Below are positions 23,531-29,846 of a DNA stretch of 29,846 nucleotides, in pieces (position 1 is the stretch's first letter; every line of letters starts with the position of its first letter). The DNA comes from a virus: positions 1-29,846 of the IMG/VR virus record IMGVR_UViG_3300020051_000066. The stretch is one strand, 5' to 3'. The position numbers and the translations under genes were made by a program. The notes beneath the pieces were generated by a model. That model was not told where the DNA came from. It did not search any database and saw nothing but the letters and a program-made list of their open reading frames with translations.

Positions 23531-24423
23531 TATGACTCCAGTTGTAATAAAGTAAGTGTAACTGTTATTACGCTTGTACTACCACTTTTATTTGTAATCA
23601 TAGTAGGAATAGTTGTTGTGGGTGTGCTTTCGTTGTTGAAACCAAAAGCACCAGGAGATATTAGCACAGTTTCAGCACCTGTTGTGATAACTTCTGCTAT
23701 GACACCTGCATCTGCTGTAGGGTCTGTACCTTCTGCTCTATCTTGGTCTGCTGCTCTACTTGCGTCATCTGTGTATATACGCACTCTAGCCGCTCTGCTT
23801 GTGTATACTTTGAGCAGTGCATATCCTTTAAATCCTGTGATATCAACGGAAGCCTGATTGCCATCTATTAGAAAGCCTGTAACACCATCTTTTGTAGTTC
23901 TGCTTTGTAGGCTACTGCCTCCTCCACCACTTGAATCTTCAAATGTAAAACCACCTGAACCATCTGTAGTGAGAACTTGCCCATTAGTGCCATCGCTAAT
24001 ACCTAAATCTGTAAGTGCTGAAGGTATAGTGGGAGTGCCCGACAGGCTTCCATATGCACCATCAAATGCATCTGTAATACCATATCCTGCTATTGTTGTG
24101 GGTTTACTTGTAACATCTGCAAATGCTACACTTGTTAAAGCGCCAAGTCCACTTGCTGTGGGTGGAGTATATGTGATTACACCTGTTGAACTGTTGTATG
24201 CTAGTGTGCCTGCGCCACTGGCACTAGCCTGTGTAACACTGATGTCTGTAAGTGCTATGCCACCGCCACCACCTGCACCACTGATTACAATGCCACCTAC
24301 AGTTGTGCCATCGCCTCTGTAAAGTTTAAAATCATCTTCATCAAGTGCAATATCACCTTCTTGCAACACATAGTTGTCGCGAATACCTTGCACTCTTTTA
24401 AAGAAAAGTTTTCTAAACGCCAT
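23530..24423 (-). CDS. Fibre-like virion protein (297 aa)
   Basis: Starts MAFRKLFFKRVQGIRDNYVL with 'FKLYRGDGTTVGG', a common opening for phage structural proteins. The middle has tail-fibre style repeats ('FADVTSKPTTIAGYGITDAF', 'GSLSGTPTIPSALTDLGISD') of the kind seen in many phage tail fibres. The last ~120 residues form a different domain ('FKGYALLKVYTSRAARVRIY', 'DDASRAADQDRAEGTDPTAD') that may be a beta-sandwich. AGGAG precedes ATG 24423 and a late promoter overlaps the end of the portal gene. It forms a two-gene unit with the subtilase, suggesting that the protease acts on, or is mounted with, this protein (inference). Confidence 0.7.
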   Translation of the reverse strand: MAFRKLFFKRVQGIRDNYVLQEGDIALDEDDFKLYRGDGTTVGGIVISGAGGGGGIALTDISVTQASASGAGTLAYNSSTGVITYTPPTASGLGALTSVAFADVTSKPTTIAGYGITDAFDGAYGSLSGTPTIPSALTDLGISDGTNGQVLTTDGSGGFTFEDSSGGGGSSLQSRTTKDGVTGFLIDGNQASVDITGFKGYALLKVYTSRAARVRIYTDDASRAADQDRAEGTDPTADAGVIAEVITTGAETVLISPGAFGFNNESTPTTTIPTMITNKSGSTSVITVTLTLLQLES

Positions 24424-24440
24424 AGAAGTCTCCTATAGCG

Positions 24441-24448
24441 TATTTATT
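24441..24448 (-). promoter_or_regulatory. T4-type late promoter (AATAAATA)
   Basis: Minus strand AATAAATA overlapping the stop codon of gp20. Predicted start near 24435, leader about 12 bases, beginning at the AGGAG ribosome site. Confidence 0.55.
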
Positions 24449-26174
24449 ATGCTTCAGGTGTTGCTGAGCCTACTGGACTTTCAGTGCCTGTTGCGTCGGC
24501 TTCTCCGGCGCCACCTTCTTCGCCACCGCCCTCTGTTTCTGCTTGATCATCAACAGGAGTTTCTGGTGTAAATGTGTCTAGATCTGATTGTATACCGCCT
24601 GCAGTTACACCAACACTACGCATACTAGGTAGTTCACTATCAACACTGACATCAGCATTTTCTTCACGCCACATTTTTGTATTTTCTAGCATTTCTTCTT
24701 CGCTCATACCCAAGTAACGTTGCATTAGAAAACGTTTACTCAAATATGGATACTGTTCTAAACTAGTAAATGTACCAATTCTAGCCGCATCCATTTCAGT
24801 TTCACGAAAACTACTAAAGTTTTGTGGCTCATTAAAACGTAATTCAAATGTACCGTTGTCTATTTCTACACCACGCCACTTGAGATACATTTTAAATTCT
24901 CTGTCAAATGTTCTAGCAACTAGTCTTTGTAGTCTTATACAGTATTCATTAAAACGTTTTTCCTGAATCATTGCAGTACCTACACGACCATCATTATATG
25001 CACCGGGCGATTCTTCAATTCCTGTTGGCAAATAACTGCTTGGTATACGTAGTCCACGGAATAACTTGTTAGTAAAATATTTTAAATCGTCAATTTCACC
25101 TAAATTAGTACCGCCTGGTAATGTATCAACTTTAGATCCACGTCCTTCTGCAGTTTGTGGAAAAAAATAATCTTCATTGGTACTAAGTGGATTATAAGTT
25201 GTGTCCATAATGTTAACACCACCACCAGTTTTACTTGGTATACGTCTCTGGTGTATTTCATTTTTAACACGTTCAACGAAACTCATAGCCATATGACTAG
25301 GCATATTACCTACGTCTATATAAAACACACGTCTTTCAGGTGCACGTTGTATACGATAGATAATAATTGCATCTTCAAGCAATTCTTTTTGTTTGAATAC
25401 TTTAAAAACTTGTTCTAATATACTGTTACCAAAAGGCCAGTTAGGATCTAAACCTTCTGTTAAACTAGTATGAACTATGTGATCTGCTTCAACTGCTTTT
25501 TCATTTAATGCACGATCAAAACGTCCTTGTGCAGTAGCACCTCCACTACCATCATAAATGTTACTAGGTTGTATGTAGCCTCTATTTTTGTATAAATCAC
25601 CCTGTTGGCCGGGATCAGCAAAAGTATTTGCAGTAGCAGTTAAGTTTTCAAAGTTTGGATTAATATCTTTTATAACATACTGTTCAGGCTTTTTACCTTC
25701 ACTCTCATTAACAATAATTTTAGTAACTTTGTTCATTTCTGTCCAAAACCACTCAAATGTTTCCGGATCACGAATGAATACTTGATCGCCGTATTTTAAC
25801 ACGTTACGAAAAATTTTAAAAAGTCTTTGGTTAAAATCGTTTAGATTATTCCAATTAAGTAACTGCTTTTTGATAATATCAACTTCACTTTCAGTTGGAT
25901 TTTCATTAAAATGTATATCAAATCCAGTGCCGTTTTCTTTGTTAACTTGTGTACAGAACTCAGCAAGAATATCCAGTGCAGCATTTATCTCACTGTCAAT
26001 ATCCATAGTTTCATACTGTCCATAACGTTCAGTACGATTAGGATGTCCTATATAAACTTCAGGTAAATGACTAGCATAGTGACTGTATTTTGTGCCGTCA
26101 CTACTGCCTCCAGTACTTACGTTTGTAAGTGGACTACTATTCTTTACTAATGTAAAATGCTTTTTCCAGCTCAT
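24447..26174 (-). CDS. 20: Portal vertex protein gp20 (575 aa)
   Basis: The dodecameric portal through which DNA enters the head and to which the neck attaches. Recognisable gp20 segments include 'ERYGQYETMDIDSEINAALD', 'GNSILEQVFKVFKQKELLED' followed by 'AIIIYRIQRAPERRVFYIDV', 'YFFPQTAEGRGSKVDTLPGG' and 'FTNKLFRGLRIPSSYL', all strongly conserved in T4-like phages including marine ones. Length is slightly above T4 gp20 (524). The C-terminus is acidic and Glu/Gly-rich, of low complexity. It is separated from the prohead core genes by the subtilase and fibre-like genes, unlike T4, where gp67 follows directly. Confidence 0.95.
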   Translation of the reverse strand: MSWKKHFTLVKNSSPLTNVSTGGSSDGTKYSHYASHLPEVYIGHPNRTERYGQYETMDIDSEINAALDILAEFCTQVNKENGTGFDIHFNENPTESEVDIIKKQLLNWNNLNDFNQRLFKIFRNVLKYGDQVFIRDPETFEWFWTEMNKVTKIIVNESEGKKPEQYVIKDINPNFENLTATANTFADPGQQGDLYKNRGYIQPSNIYDGSGGATAQGRFDRALNEKAVEADHIVHTSLTEGLDPNWPFGNSILEQVFKVFKQKELLEDAIIIYRIQRAPERRVFYIDVGNMPSHMAMSFVERVKNEIHQRRIPSKTGGGVNIMDTTYNPLSTNEDYFFPQTAEGRGSKVDTLPGGTNLGEIDDLKYFTNKLFRGLRIPSSYLPTGIEESPGAYNDGRVGTAMIQEKRFNEYCIRLQRLVARTFDREFKMYLKWRGVEIDNGTFELRFNEPQNFSSFRETEMDAARIGTFTSLEQYPYLSKRFLMQRYLGMSEEEMLENTKMWREENADVSVDSELPSMRSVGVTAGGIQSDLDTFTPETPVDDQAETEGGGEEGGAGEADATGTESPVGSATPEA

Positions 26175-26198
26175 ATCTTATTATACTACCTTATTGTG

Positions 26199-26206
26199 TA
26201 TTTACC
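26199..26206 (-). promoter_or_regulatory. Weak late-promoter-like site (GGTAAATA) before gp20
   Basis: Minus strand GGTAAATA differs by one base from NATAAATA. It sits 24 bases before ATG 26174. It might give gp20 extra late transcription; a chance match is quite possible. Confidence 0.3.
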
Positions 26207-26215
26207 TAATTGTTT

Positions 26216-28129
26216 TTAGGTTAAAACTGTTGAGAGGCTATCCATTTTGTTGTTTGTGCCTCGCATTACTTTCGTTAATTCTTCTATTTGACGTTGTAGA
26301 ACAGGTGCGTTTACATCTATAGTTTTAGATCCAGTTGCAGTACCACCACCCGATTGATTATTTGCAGGAGGTATATTAGTAGAAGCGTTATTAATACCTT
26401 GTCCTGTATTTGCCATTGCAGTTGCAATTCCGTCTATGCCTTGGAATGCTGACACTTCAGAATTATAAGGGCCTGCTGATGTACTGCCTCTTATGTTTGC
26501 CATTCCTGCTAACGCTTTTATACCATCATTAAGTTTTTCAGTTGCAGATCCTAAAAACGCAACTATACCACTACTATTTTTTAACAAAGAAGTAGTTAAT
26601 GCACTCATTGTCATTCCTAAATCTCGATTTTTATTTTCTAATTCAATTAATGCTTTAGTAGCTGCATTCTGACTGGTTCTGATTCTGTCATAATCGTCTG
26701 CAACATCTTCAATAGTCCTATTAATACTAACTGCCATAGTTTTTTGTAGACTTAAAAGGCTTCCTTCTATAGTTTTTACAAAAGTATTATCAGTAAATCT
26801 TCCCACTGCGGCAACTAAATCTGCATTATTTAAAAATTCAGATCTAATTGTAGTATTATTTTTTGCAAAGTCTTTAAACGCATCAACTGCTACACCACTA
26901 CCGCCTTTAATATCTCTGACAGTATTGATTATTCCTTCTGTTAGAGTAGGCATAGCACTGGATAACATTAATGCATCTTTACTTGCTAGACCATTAAAAG
27001 TTACTGTATCTAAAATTGCACCTCTCATCTGTGGAAATGCACTAATTAATCTTTCTATTTCTAATTGTTGTTGTGGACCTAGTCTTGCTATAGCTGCTTG
27101 TACTTGTACATCTTTACGCTGTTGTCTTTCTGCTTCTTTTTGGCGTTCAATGCTTCTACCAGTCAGTGTAGCAATAGTTTTTTGTTGTAACAACTGTGTT
27201 CTTGTTGCTTCTGAAAATTCTCTTGTACTGATTGCACTTTCGTCAATGGCTACGCCGCTCATAGCAAACTTAGACATCATATCTGCAGTGGCTAGTCCTA
27301 AATCTTCAAAACTAAACCCTAACATTCTTAACTCTGTGGCATTTTTATTTAATTCTCTGTTAGCTCTGGCAAATTCTCTGGCTCCTCTTAGTGTTTGTCC
27401 ACCAAATGTTGCCATCTCTTCACCGGCTTTTTGAAAGACATTTGAAAATTCTGCCATTGTTAAATTACTTGCATGAGCATTTACTCTAAACTCTACTAAA
27501 CTACCTCCTAGCAAAGCACCACTTTGTTGTACTTTTTTAAATGCATCACTAGTAGAATTTAATTTTTCAAATATAAAACCTGCAATTGCAGTAAGCACTT
27601 GAGGAGCAAAAACACCTAAAGTAGCACCAGTCAATGCACCTGCTAATTTGCTTCCGAAAGAATCTTGGACTGCTTTTGCAAATTCTGCACCAGCAAAACC
27701 GCCTGCAATTCCTAATACTGCTTTTCCTAAGAATCCAGTAGAGTCAGCAATAGTGCCTATCATTGTAGTAAGAGATTGTGCTAGTGCAAATGGTTTACTT
27801 TGTAAACTATCGAAACTACGTATTACACCACTGGTTGCTTGACGCATAGTTCTACCATATTTAAAACTAGCATCCGTTGCATCTCTAAAACCTTGTACAA
27901 CACTTGCACTTCCATCTTTGGTTAAGTTTCCAGATTCTTGAATTCTTTTTCCAAACATGCTTACACTAGAACTACTAGCATTCGCAGCCGCGGCTAATCT
28001 TTGTTGTGCTTCTGGACTATTTGCATTATCGGATGATTGTAGTACCGCAAGTATGCGATTCATAGTTTGCTCTTCAGCAAAACCATCTGCAAATACTTCA
28101 CCTATTCCAGGAACGTTAATAGTAGGCAA
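26216..28129 (-). CDS. Putative tail tape-measure-like structural protein (637 aa), TTG start
   Basis: I read the start as TTG 28129 (MPTINVPGIGEVFADGFAEE) because GGAG stands 8 bases upstream (28138-28141); the GTG at 28165 has no ribosome site. The protein is Ala-rich and mostly helical, with a hydrophobic Gly/Ala region at about residues 118-190 ('FLGKAVLGIAGGFAGAEFA', 'LAGALTGATLGVFAPQVLTA'), as is usual in tape-measure proteins. Charged helices at about 270-370 and a Gln/Asn/Gly-rich C-terminal linker follow. Length is similar to T4 gp29 (590), which sets tail length. Position opposite the gp26/gp51 pair supports this. A different large virion protein cannot be excluded. Confidence 0.6.
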   Translation of the reverse strand: MPTINVPGIGEVFADGFAEEQTMNRILAVLQSSDNANSPEAQQRLAAAANASSSSVSMFGKRIQESGNLTKDGSASVVQGFRDATDASFKYGRTMRQATSGVIRSFDSLQSKPFALAQSLTTMIGTIADSTGFLGKAVLGIAGGFAGAEFAKAVQDSFGSKLAGALTGATLGVFAPQVLTAIAGFIFEKLNSTSDAFKKVQQSGALLGGSLVEFRVNAHASNLTMAEFSNVFQKAGEEMATFGGQTLRGAREFARANRELNKNATELRMLGFSFEDLGLATADMMSKFAMSGVAIDESAISTREFSEATRTQLLQQKTIATLTGRSIERQKEAERQQRKDVQVQAAIARLGPQQQLEIERLISAFPQMRGAILDTVTFNGLASKDALMLSSAMPTLTEGIINTVRDIKGGSGVAVDAFKDFAKNNTTIRSEFLNNADLVAAVGRFTDNTFVKTIEGSLLSLQKTMAVSINRTIEDVADDYDRIRTSQNAATKALIELENKNRDLGMTMSALTTSLLKNSSGIVAFLGSATEKLNDGIKALAGMANIRGSTSAGPYNSEVSAFQGIDGIATAMANTGQGINNASTNIPPANNQSGGGTATGSKTIDVNAPVLQRQIEELTKVMRGTNNKMDSLSTVLT

Positions 28130-28137
28130 GAAAAAAA

Positions 28138-28141
28138 CTCC
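28138..28141 (-). promoter_or_regulatory. Ribosome site selecting a TTG start
   Basis: Minus strand GGAG, 8 bases before TTG at 28129. It is the only convincing ribosome site between 28129 and 28165 and so decides the start of the tape-measure-like protein. Confidence 0.6.
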
Positions 28142-28154
28142 AGTTATATGCGTA

Positions 28155-28162
28155 TATAAATA
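28155..28162 (+). promoter_or_regulatory. T4 late promoter (TATAAATA) for gp26/gp51
   Basis: A perfect late consensus on the plus strand. Predicted start is 28168, leader about 35 bases to ATG 28203. It faces two minus-strand late elements within 30 bases. Confidence 0.65.
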
Positions 28163-28172
28163 CACACGTACA

Positions 28173-28191
28173 TATTTATAATGTATTTATA
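28173..28191 (-). promoter_or_regulatory. Two T4 late promoters (TATAAATA) in tandem for the tape-measure-like gene
   Basis: Minus strand TATAAATA occurs at 28180-28173 and again at 28191-28184. Predicted starts are near 28167 and 28178, giving leaders of about 38 and 49 bases. They overlap the plus-strand promoter region at 28155-28168. Confidence 0.6.
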
Positions 28192-28202
28192 TGGAGAAAA
28201 AC

Positions 28203-29096
28203 ATGGTCGAAGTACCTGAGAATTATTCAATGAATCCTGAACAAATGGCACAAATGCAACCTAATCCATTATCACAGTTCATGAGACAAGCATCGATATA
28301 CATAAAATTGCCCAGTGGTGGCTTATATTATCCACCTGGTACTATACAACTACCGGAAAATAAAGAAATACCGGTACTACCTATGAGTACACGAGACGAA
28401 ATTACTGTAAACACTCCTGATGCACTTATGAATGGACAAGGTGTAGTGGATATGATACACAGCTGTTGTCCTAGTATCAAAAATGCTTGGGCAGTACCTA
28501 TTGTAGATCTAGATACTATTTTAATTGGTATTAGAATTGCAAGTTATGGTGAAAATATGGAATATACAAGTACTTGTCCTAAGTGTGAAAACGCAGATAA
28601 TTATGAAATTGATCTTAGGCAGTTTATGGATATGCCTGTGAATATGAGTTTGTATGCAGAACCGTTCGAATACAAAGGAATGAAAGTGTTTGTACAACCT
28701 ATAGATTATAATACACTCAACAAGCAAAACTTAGAGACGTTCGAACAACAAAGATTAATTACAATGGTAAATGATGCTGATTTAAATTCAGAAGAAAAAC
28801 AAAGAAGATTTGCTGAAATATTTAGAACAATGACCGGTTATACTCTTGCAAACATCACAGGAAGTATTGAAAAAATTGTAACTCCAGACGGAGTCGTAGT
28901 TAACAACGAATCTCACATAACAGATTTTGTAAGAAATACAGAGAGACAATTTTACGAATCATTAAGAAAATACATGGAGCAAATAACTACTGCTATTCCA
29001 GAAAAAACTGTATCTACTACTTGTGCAGAATGCAAAGAACAATATAGCACACCTTTTACATTCGATCAATCAAATTTTTTCGCATTCGCCTCTTAA
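28203..29096 (+). CDS. 26: Baseplate hub protein gp26-like, probable tail assembly chaperone (297 aa)
   Basis: Matches the T4 baseplate protein (gp26) type of marine T4-like phages: 'QASIYIKLPSGGLYYPPGTI', 'EIPVLPMSTRDEITVNTPDA', 'GVVDMIHSCCPSIKNAW' and 'DLDTILIGIRIASYGENMEY'. Two CxxC pairs, at residues 125-128 (CPKC) and 274-277 (CAEC), could bind one zinc. The start is ATG 28203, with GGAG 6 bases upstream; ATG 28191 overlaps that site and is less likely. Near its end the gene has a slippery heptamer, and its -1 frame continues into a gp51-like sequence. T4 gp26 is 208 residues and hub-associated. A tail-assembly chaperone role, as for lambda gpG, is inferred from the frameshift layout. 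Confidence 0.8.
   Translation: MVEVPENYSMNPEQMAQMQPNPLSQFMRQASIYIKLPSGGLYYPPGTIQLPENKEIPVLPMSTRDEITVNTPDALMNGQGVVDMIHSCCPSIKNAWAVPIVDLDTILIGIRIASYGENMEYTSTCPKCENADNYEIDLRQFMDMPVNMSLYAEPFEYKGMKVFVQPIDYNTLNKQNLETFEQQRLITMVNDADLNSEEKQRRFAEIFRTMTGYTLANITGSIEKIVTPDGVVVNNESHITDFVRNTERQFYESLRKYMEQITTAIPEKTVSTTCAECKEQYSTPFTFDQSNFFAFAS
29072..29081 (+). promoter_or_regulatory. Slippery sequence for programmed -1 frameshift
   Basis: AAATTTTTTC contains two in-frame X XXY YYZ heptamers: A AAT TTT (29072-29078) and T TTT TTC (29075-29081). It is five codons before the gp26 stop. A possible stem GCCTC/GAGG(g)GC (29088-29092 with 29117-29123) starts 6 bases downstream, the usual spacing for a stimulatory structure, though its loop is long. 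Confidence 0.65.
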
Positions 29097-29311
29097 CACT
29101 TTCTAATCCTGAGATTGAGGGGCTACTAAAAGGATACGAAAAGTCAGTTAATGAACTGCGATCCACTATGACTAAGATTGCTTGGTATATGAGAGGTGGA
29201 GTTACTCTAAGTGAATTATTGGATATGCCACAAAGTGATTATAAACACTTCAACGCAGTAATCGAAGACAATATCGAACTAAGCAAAAAGACTAAACAAA
29301 TAATCTTATAA
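29081..29311 (+). CDS. 51: gp51-like frame, expressed as -1 frameshift extension of gp26 (76 aa)
   Basis: In the -1 frame the sequence reads RIRLLTLSNPEIEGLLKGYE and later 'MTKIAWYMRGGVTLSELL', ending KKTKQIIL. It resembles the short gp51 hub-assembly proteins of marine T4-like phages ('WYMRGG', 'DNIELSKKT'). The frame opens after a stop at 29049-29051 and has no ATG, GTG or TTG before Met at 29168, well inside the conserved part and without a ribosome site. Translation by slippage at 29072-29081 would give a 369-residue gp26-gp51 fusion. A minor independent start at 29168 cannot be excluded. Confidence 0.65.
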   Translation, partial: RIRLLTLSNPEIEGLLKGYEKSVNELRSTMTKIAWYMRGGVTLSELLDMPQSDYKHFNAVIEDNIELSKKTKQIIL

Positions 29312-29336
29312 GAATGAACTACGTTCATTCGTTCTT
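29312..29336 (+). terminator. Possible terminator hairpin after gp26/gp51
   Basis: A perfect 8-bp stem GAATGAAC/GTTCATTC with loop TAC is followed by GTTCTTTTC. The stem is AT-rich and the T-run interrupted, so it is a weak terminator at best; it could instead be the first helix of the structured region. Confidence 0.4.
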
Positions 29337-29699
29337 TTCACTTCGTTACAAGAACATTTTTCTTTAGCGAAGCTAACAGCTATCATCTCGAAGTTGAACT
29401 CATACTTCACCCGTTTCCGGGTGTAGTAATAAACGAAATCGCATCATCTACGAGTCTCACTCATCTGTTATAAGAAGATTGCATTACTGCACGGAGGCGG
29501 AAACCCGTTAACCCCCTACTTCAGCCTTCACTGGTAGTCTCGGAACCGTACACACATCATAACAGCAATGTGCTTTCAGTTGAGGTTGTATCTTTTTCAC
29601 AGAGCCTCGATCTTTTGTGCCTAAAGTTGGTTTTACTTGTGTCAGCGACGGTTTATTGCGAAGACCGTAAACGCCTAATTGAATTTATTGTGACACTAT
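29312..29699. other. 388-base non-coding region rich in hairpins; candidate structured RNA
   Basis: No credible gene is seen on either strand. Hairpins: GAATGAAC/GTTCATTC (29312-29330) with a 3-base loop right after the gp51-like stop; TACT.CACCCG/CGGGTG.AGTA (29403-29428) with a TTTC loop; CTAC..CAG/CTG GTAG (29516-29537); CACAT/ATGTG (29553-29572); GAGG/CCTC (29582-29608); and GTGTCA/TGACAC (29639-29696) enclosing ACGGT/ACCGT (29648-29668). It is locally more GC-rich than its surroundings. The first hairpin may serve as a terminator for gp26/gp51. I do not recognise tRNA, tmRNA or RNase P features. Confidence 0.45.
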
Positions 29700-29846
29700 C
29701 TAGCCATTTAATTGTTTGTTAAGAATGCCTTTTTGATGTACTCTTACTCTAATGTGCCCATTGTACCAGTCATCTGATTCCAGTACTTTATATCTGAATT
29801 GTTCTCTTGCTTCTATATAAGATAGTTCTGCTTTACTTGAACAGAA
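29700..29846 (-). CDS. C-terminal end of a probable homing-endonuclease-like protein (partial, 48 aa)
   Basis: An open frame enters from the right edge and ends with TAG at 29700. It reads FCSSKAELSYIEAREQFRYK, then 'VLESDDWYNGHIRVRVHQKG'. An ending of the form 'SSK.ELSY.EAR.QF...VL..D.WYNG.I.VR.H' resembles the C-terminus of small phage homing endonucleases (GIY-YIG or related), recalled from memory. The catalytic part is outside the window. Next to the hairpin-rich stretch it could be a free-standing homing gene or intron-associated. No exon is visible downstream on this strand. Confidence 0.45.
   Translation of the reverse strand, partial: FCSSKAELSYIEAREQFRYKVLESDDWYNGHIRVRVHQKGILNKQLNG

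Noticed and set aside
28191-28202. ATG at 28191 as the gp26 start
   Set aside because: The GGAG ribosome site lies just inside it (28194-28197) and is correctly spaced for ATG 28203 instead; no ribosome site precedes 28191.
29315-29368. A 17-codon plus-strand frame starting ATG AAC TAC GTT
   Set aside because: Too short, no ribosome site, and it lies within the perfect hairpin after the gp51-like stop.
29530-29560. Group II intron domain V, from GTACGGTTC on the minus strand
   Set aside because: The complementary 5' strand with the AGC triad (GAGCCGTAC-like) is absent at the required distance.
29312-29699. tRNA, tmRNA or RNase P RNA
   Set aside because: No T-arm GGTTCGAATCC-like sequence, no tag-peptide frame and none of the conserved RNase P core motifs were found.
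29312-29846. Group I intron encoded on the minus strand with the endonuclease inside it
   Set aside because: I could not find a matching P7 (R/S) pair, and downstream on that strand there is only the antisense of the gp51-like frame, so no exon. It stays a possibility only if extended sequence shows exons.

Overview
The window is a structural (late) gene block of a tailed phage of the T4-like myovirus group, most likely a marine one. The evidence is a recognisable T4-type head module: portal gp20, small and acidic prohead core proteins, gp21 protease, gp22 scaffold and gp23 major capsid protein. Long low-complexity fibre proteins of the kind common in marine cyanophages and pelagiphages, a gp26-type baseplate hub protein, and AT-rich late promoters of the form NATAAATA agree with this. 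The host cannot be read directly. The encoded Gram-negative porin and the AT-rich composition make a marine alphaproteobacterium, for example SAR11, the best guess; this is inference.

Layout, left to right. (1) 1-14562, minus strand: tail fibre and virion structural genes, made of repeated beta-rich modules; one carries four PKD-like repeats. (2) 14565-17389: an accessory patch with a GNG/YGCN-type protein of unknown function (-), a small structural gene (-), a sulfotransferase-like gene on the opposite strand (+) and an outer-membrane porin with signal peptide (-). It contains its own terminators, late promoters and a near-perfect sigma70 promoter. (3) 17576-21750, minus: the head-assembly genes gp23, gp22, gp21, an acidic gp68-like core protein and a small gp67-like protein. 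(4) 21764-24423, minus: a subtilisin-family protease and a fibre-like protein, inserted between the core genes and the portal. (5) 24447-28129, minus: portal gp20 and a tape-measure-like protein that starts at TTG. (6) 28203-29311, plus: gp26-like hub protein, with a downstream gp51-like open frame that has no usable start of its own and sits behind a slippery heptamer, so a programmed -1 frameshift is predicted. (7) 29312-29699: non-coding, rich in hairpins. (8) 29700-29846, minus: the C-terminal end of a probable homing-endonuclease-like gene.

How it works together. Most genes read leftward as late operons from NATAAATA promoters, and TTCG-loop terminators close several units. Portal, core, protease, scaffold and capsid proteins build the prohead. 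The tape-measure-like protein and the gp26/gp51 pair face each other across 75 bp with overlapping late promoters, which suits a tape measure and its assembly chaperones. The porin, sulfotransferase-like protein and subtilase are not standard T4 head or tail parts and probably act on the host envelope or on virion maturation.

All calls come from reading the sequence; no database search was run. Fibre gene boundaries are firm, but their exact roles in the virion are not.
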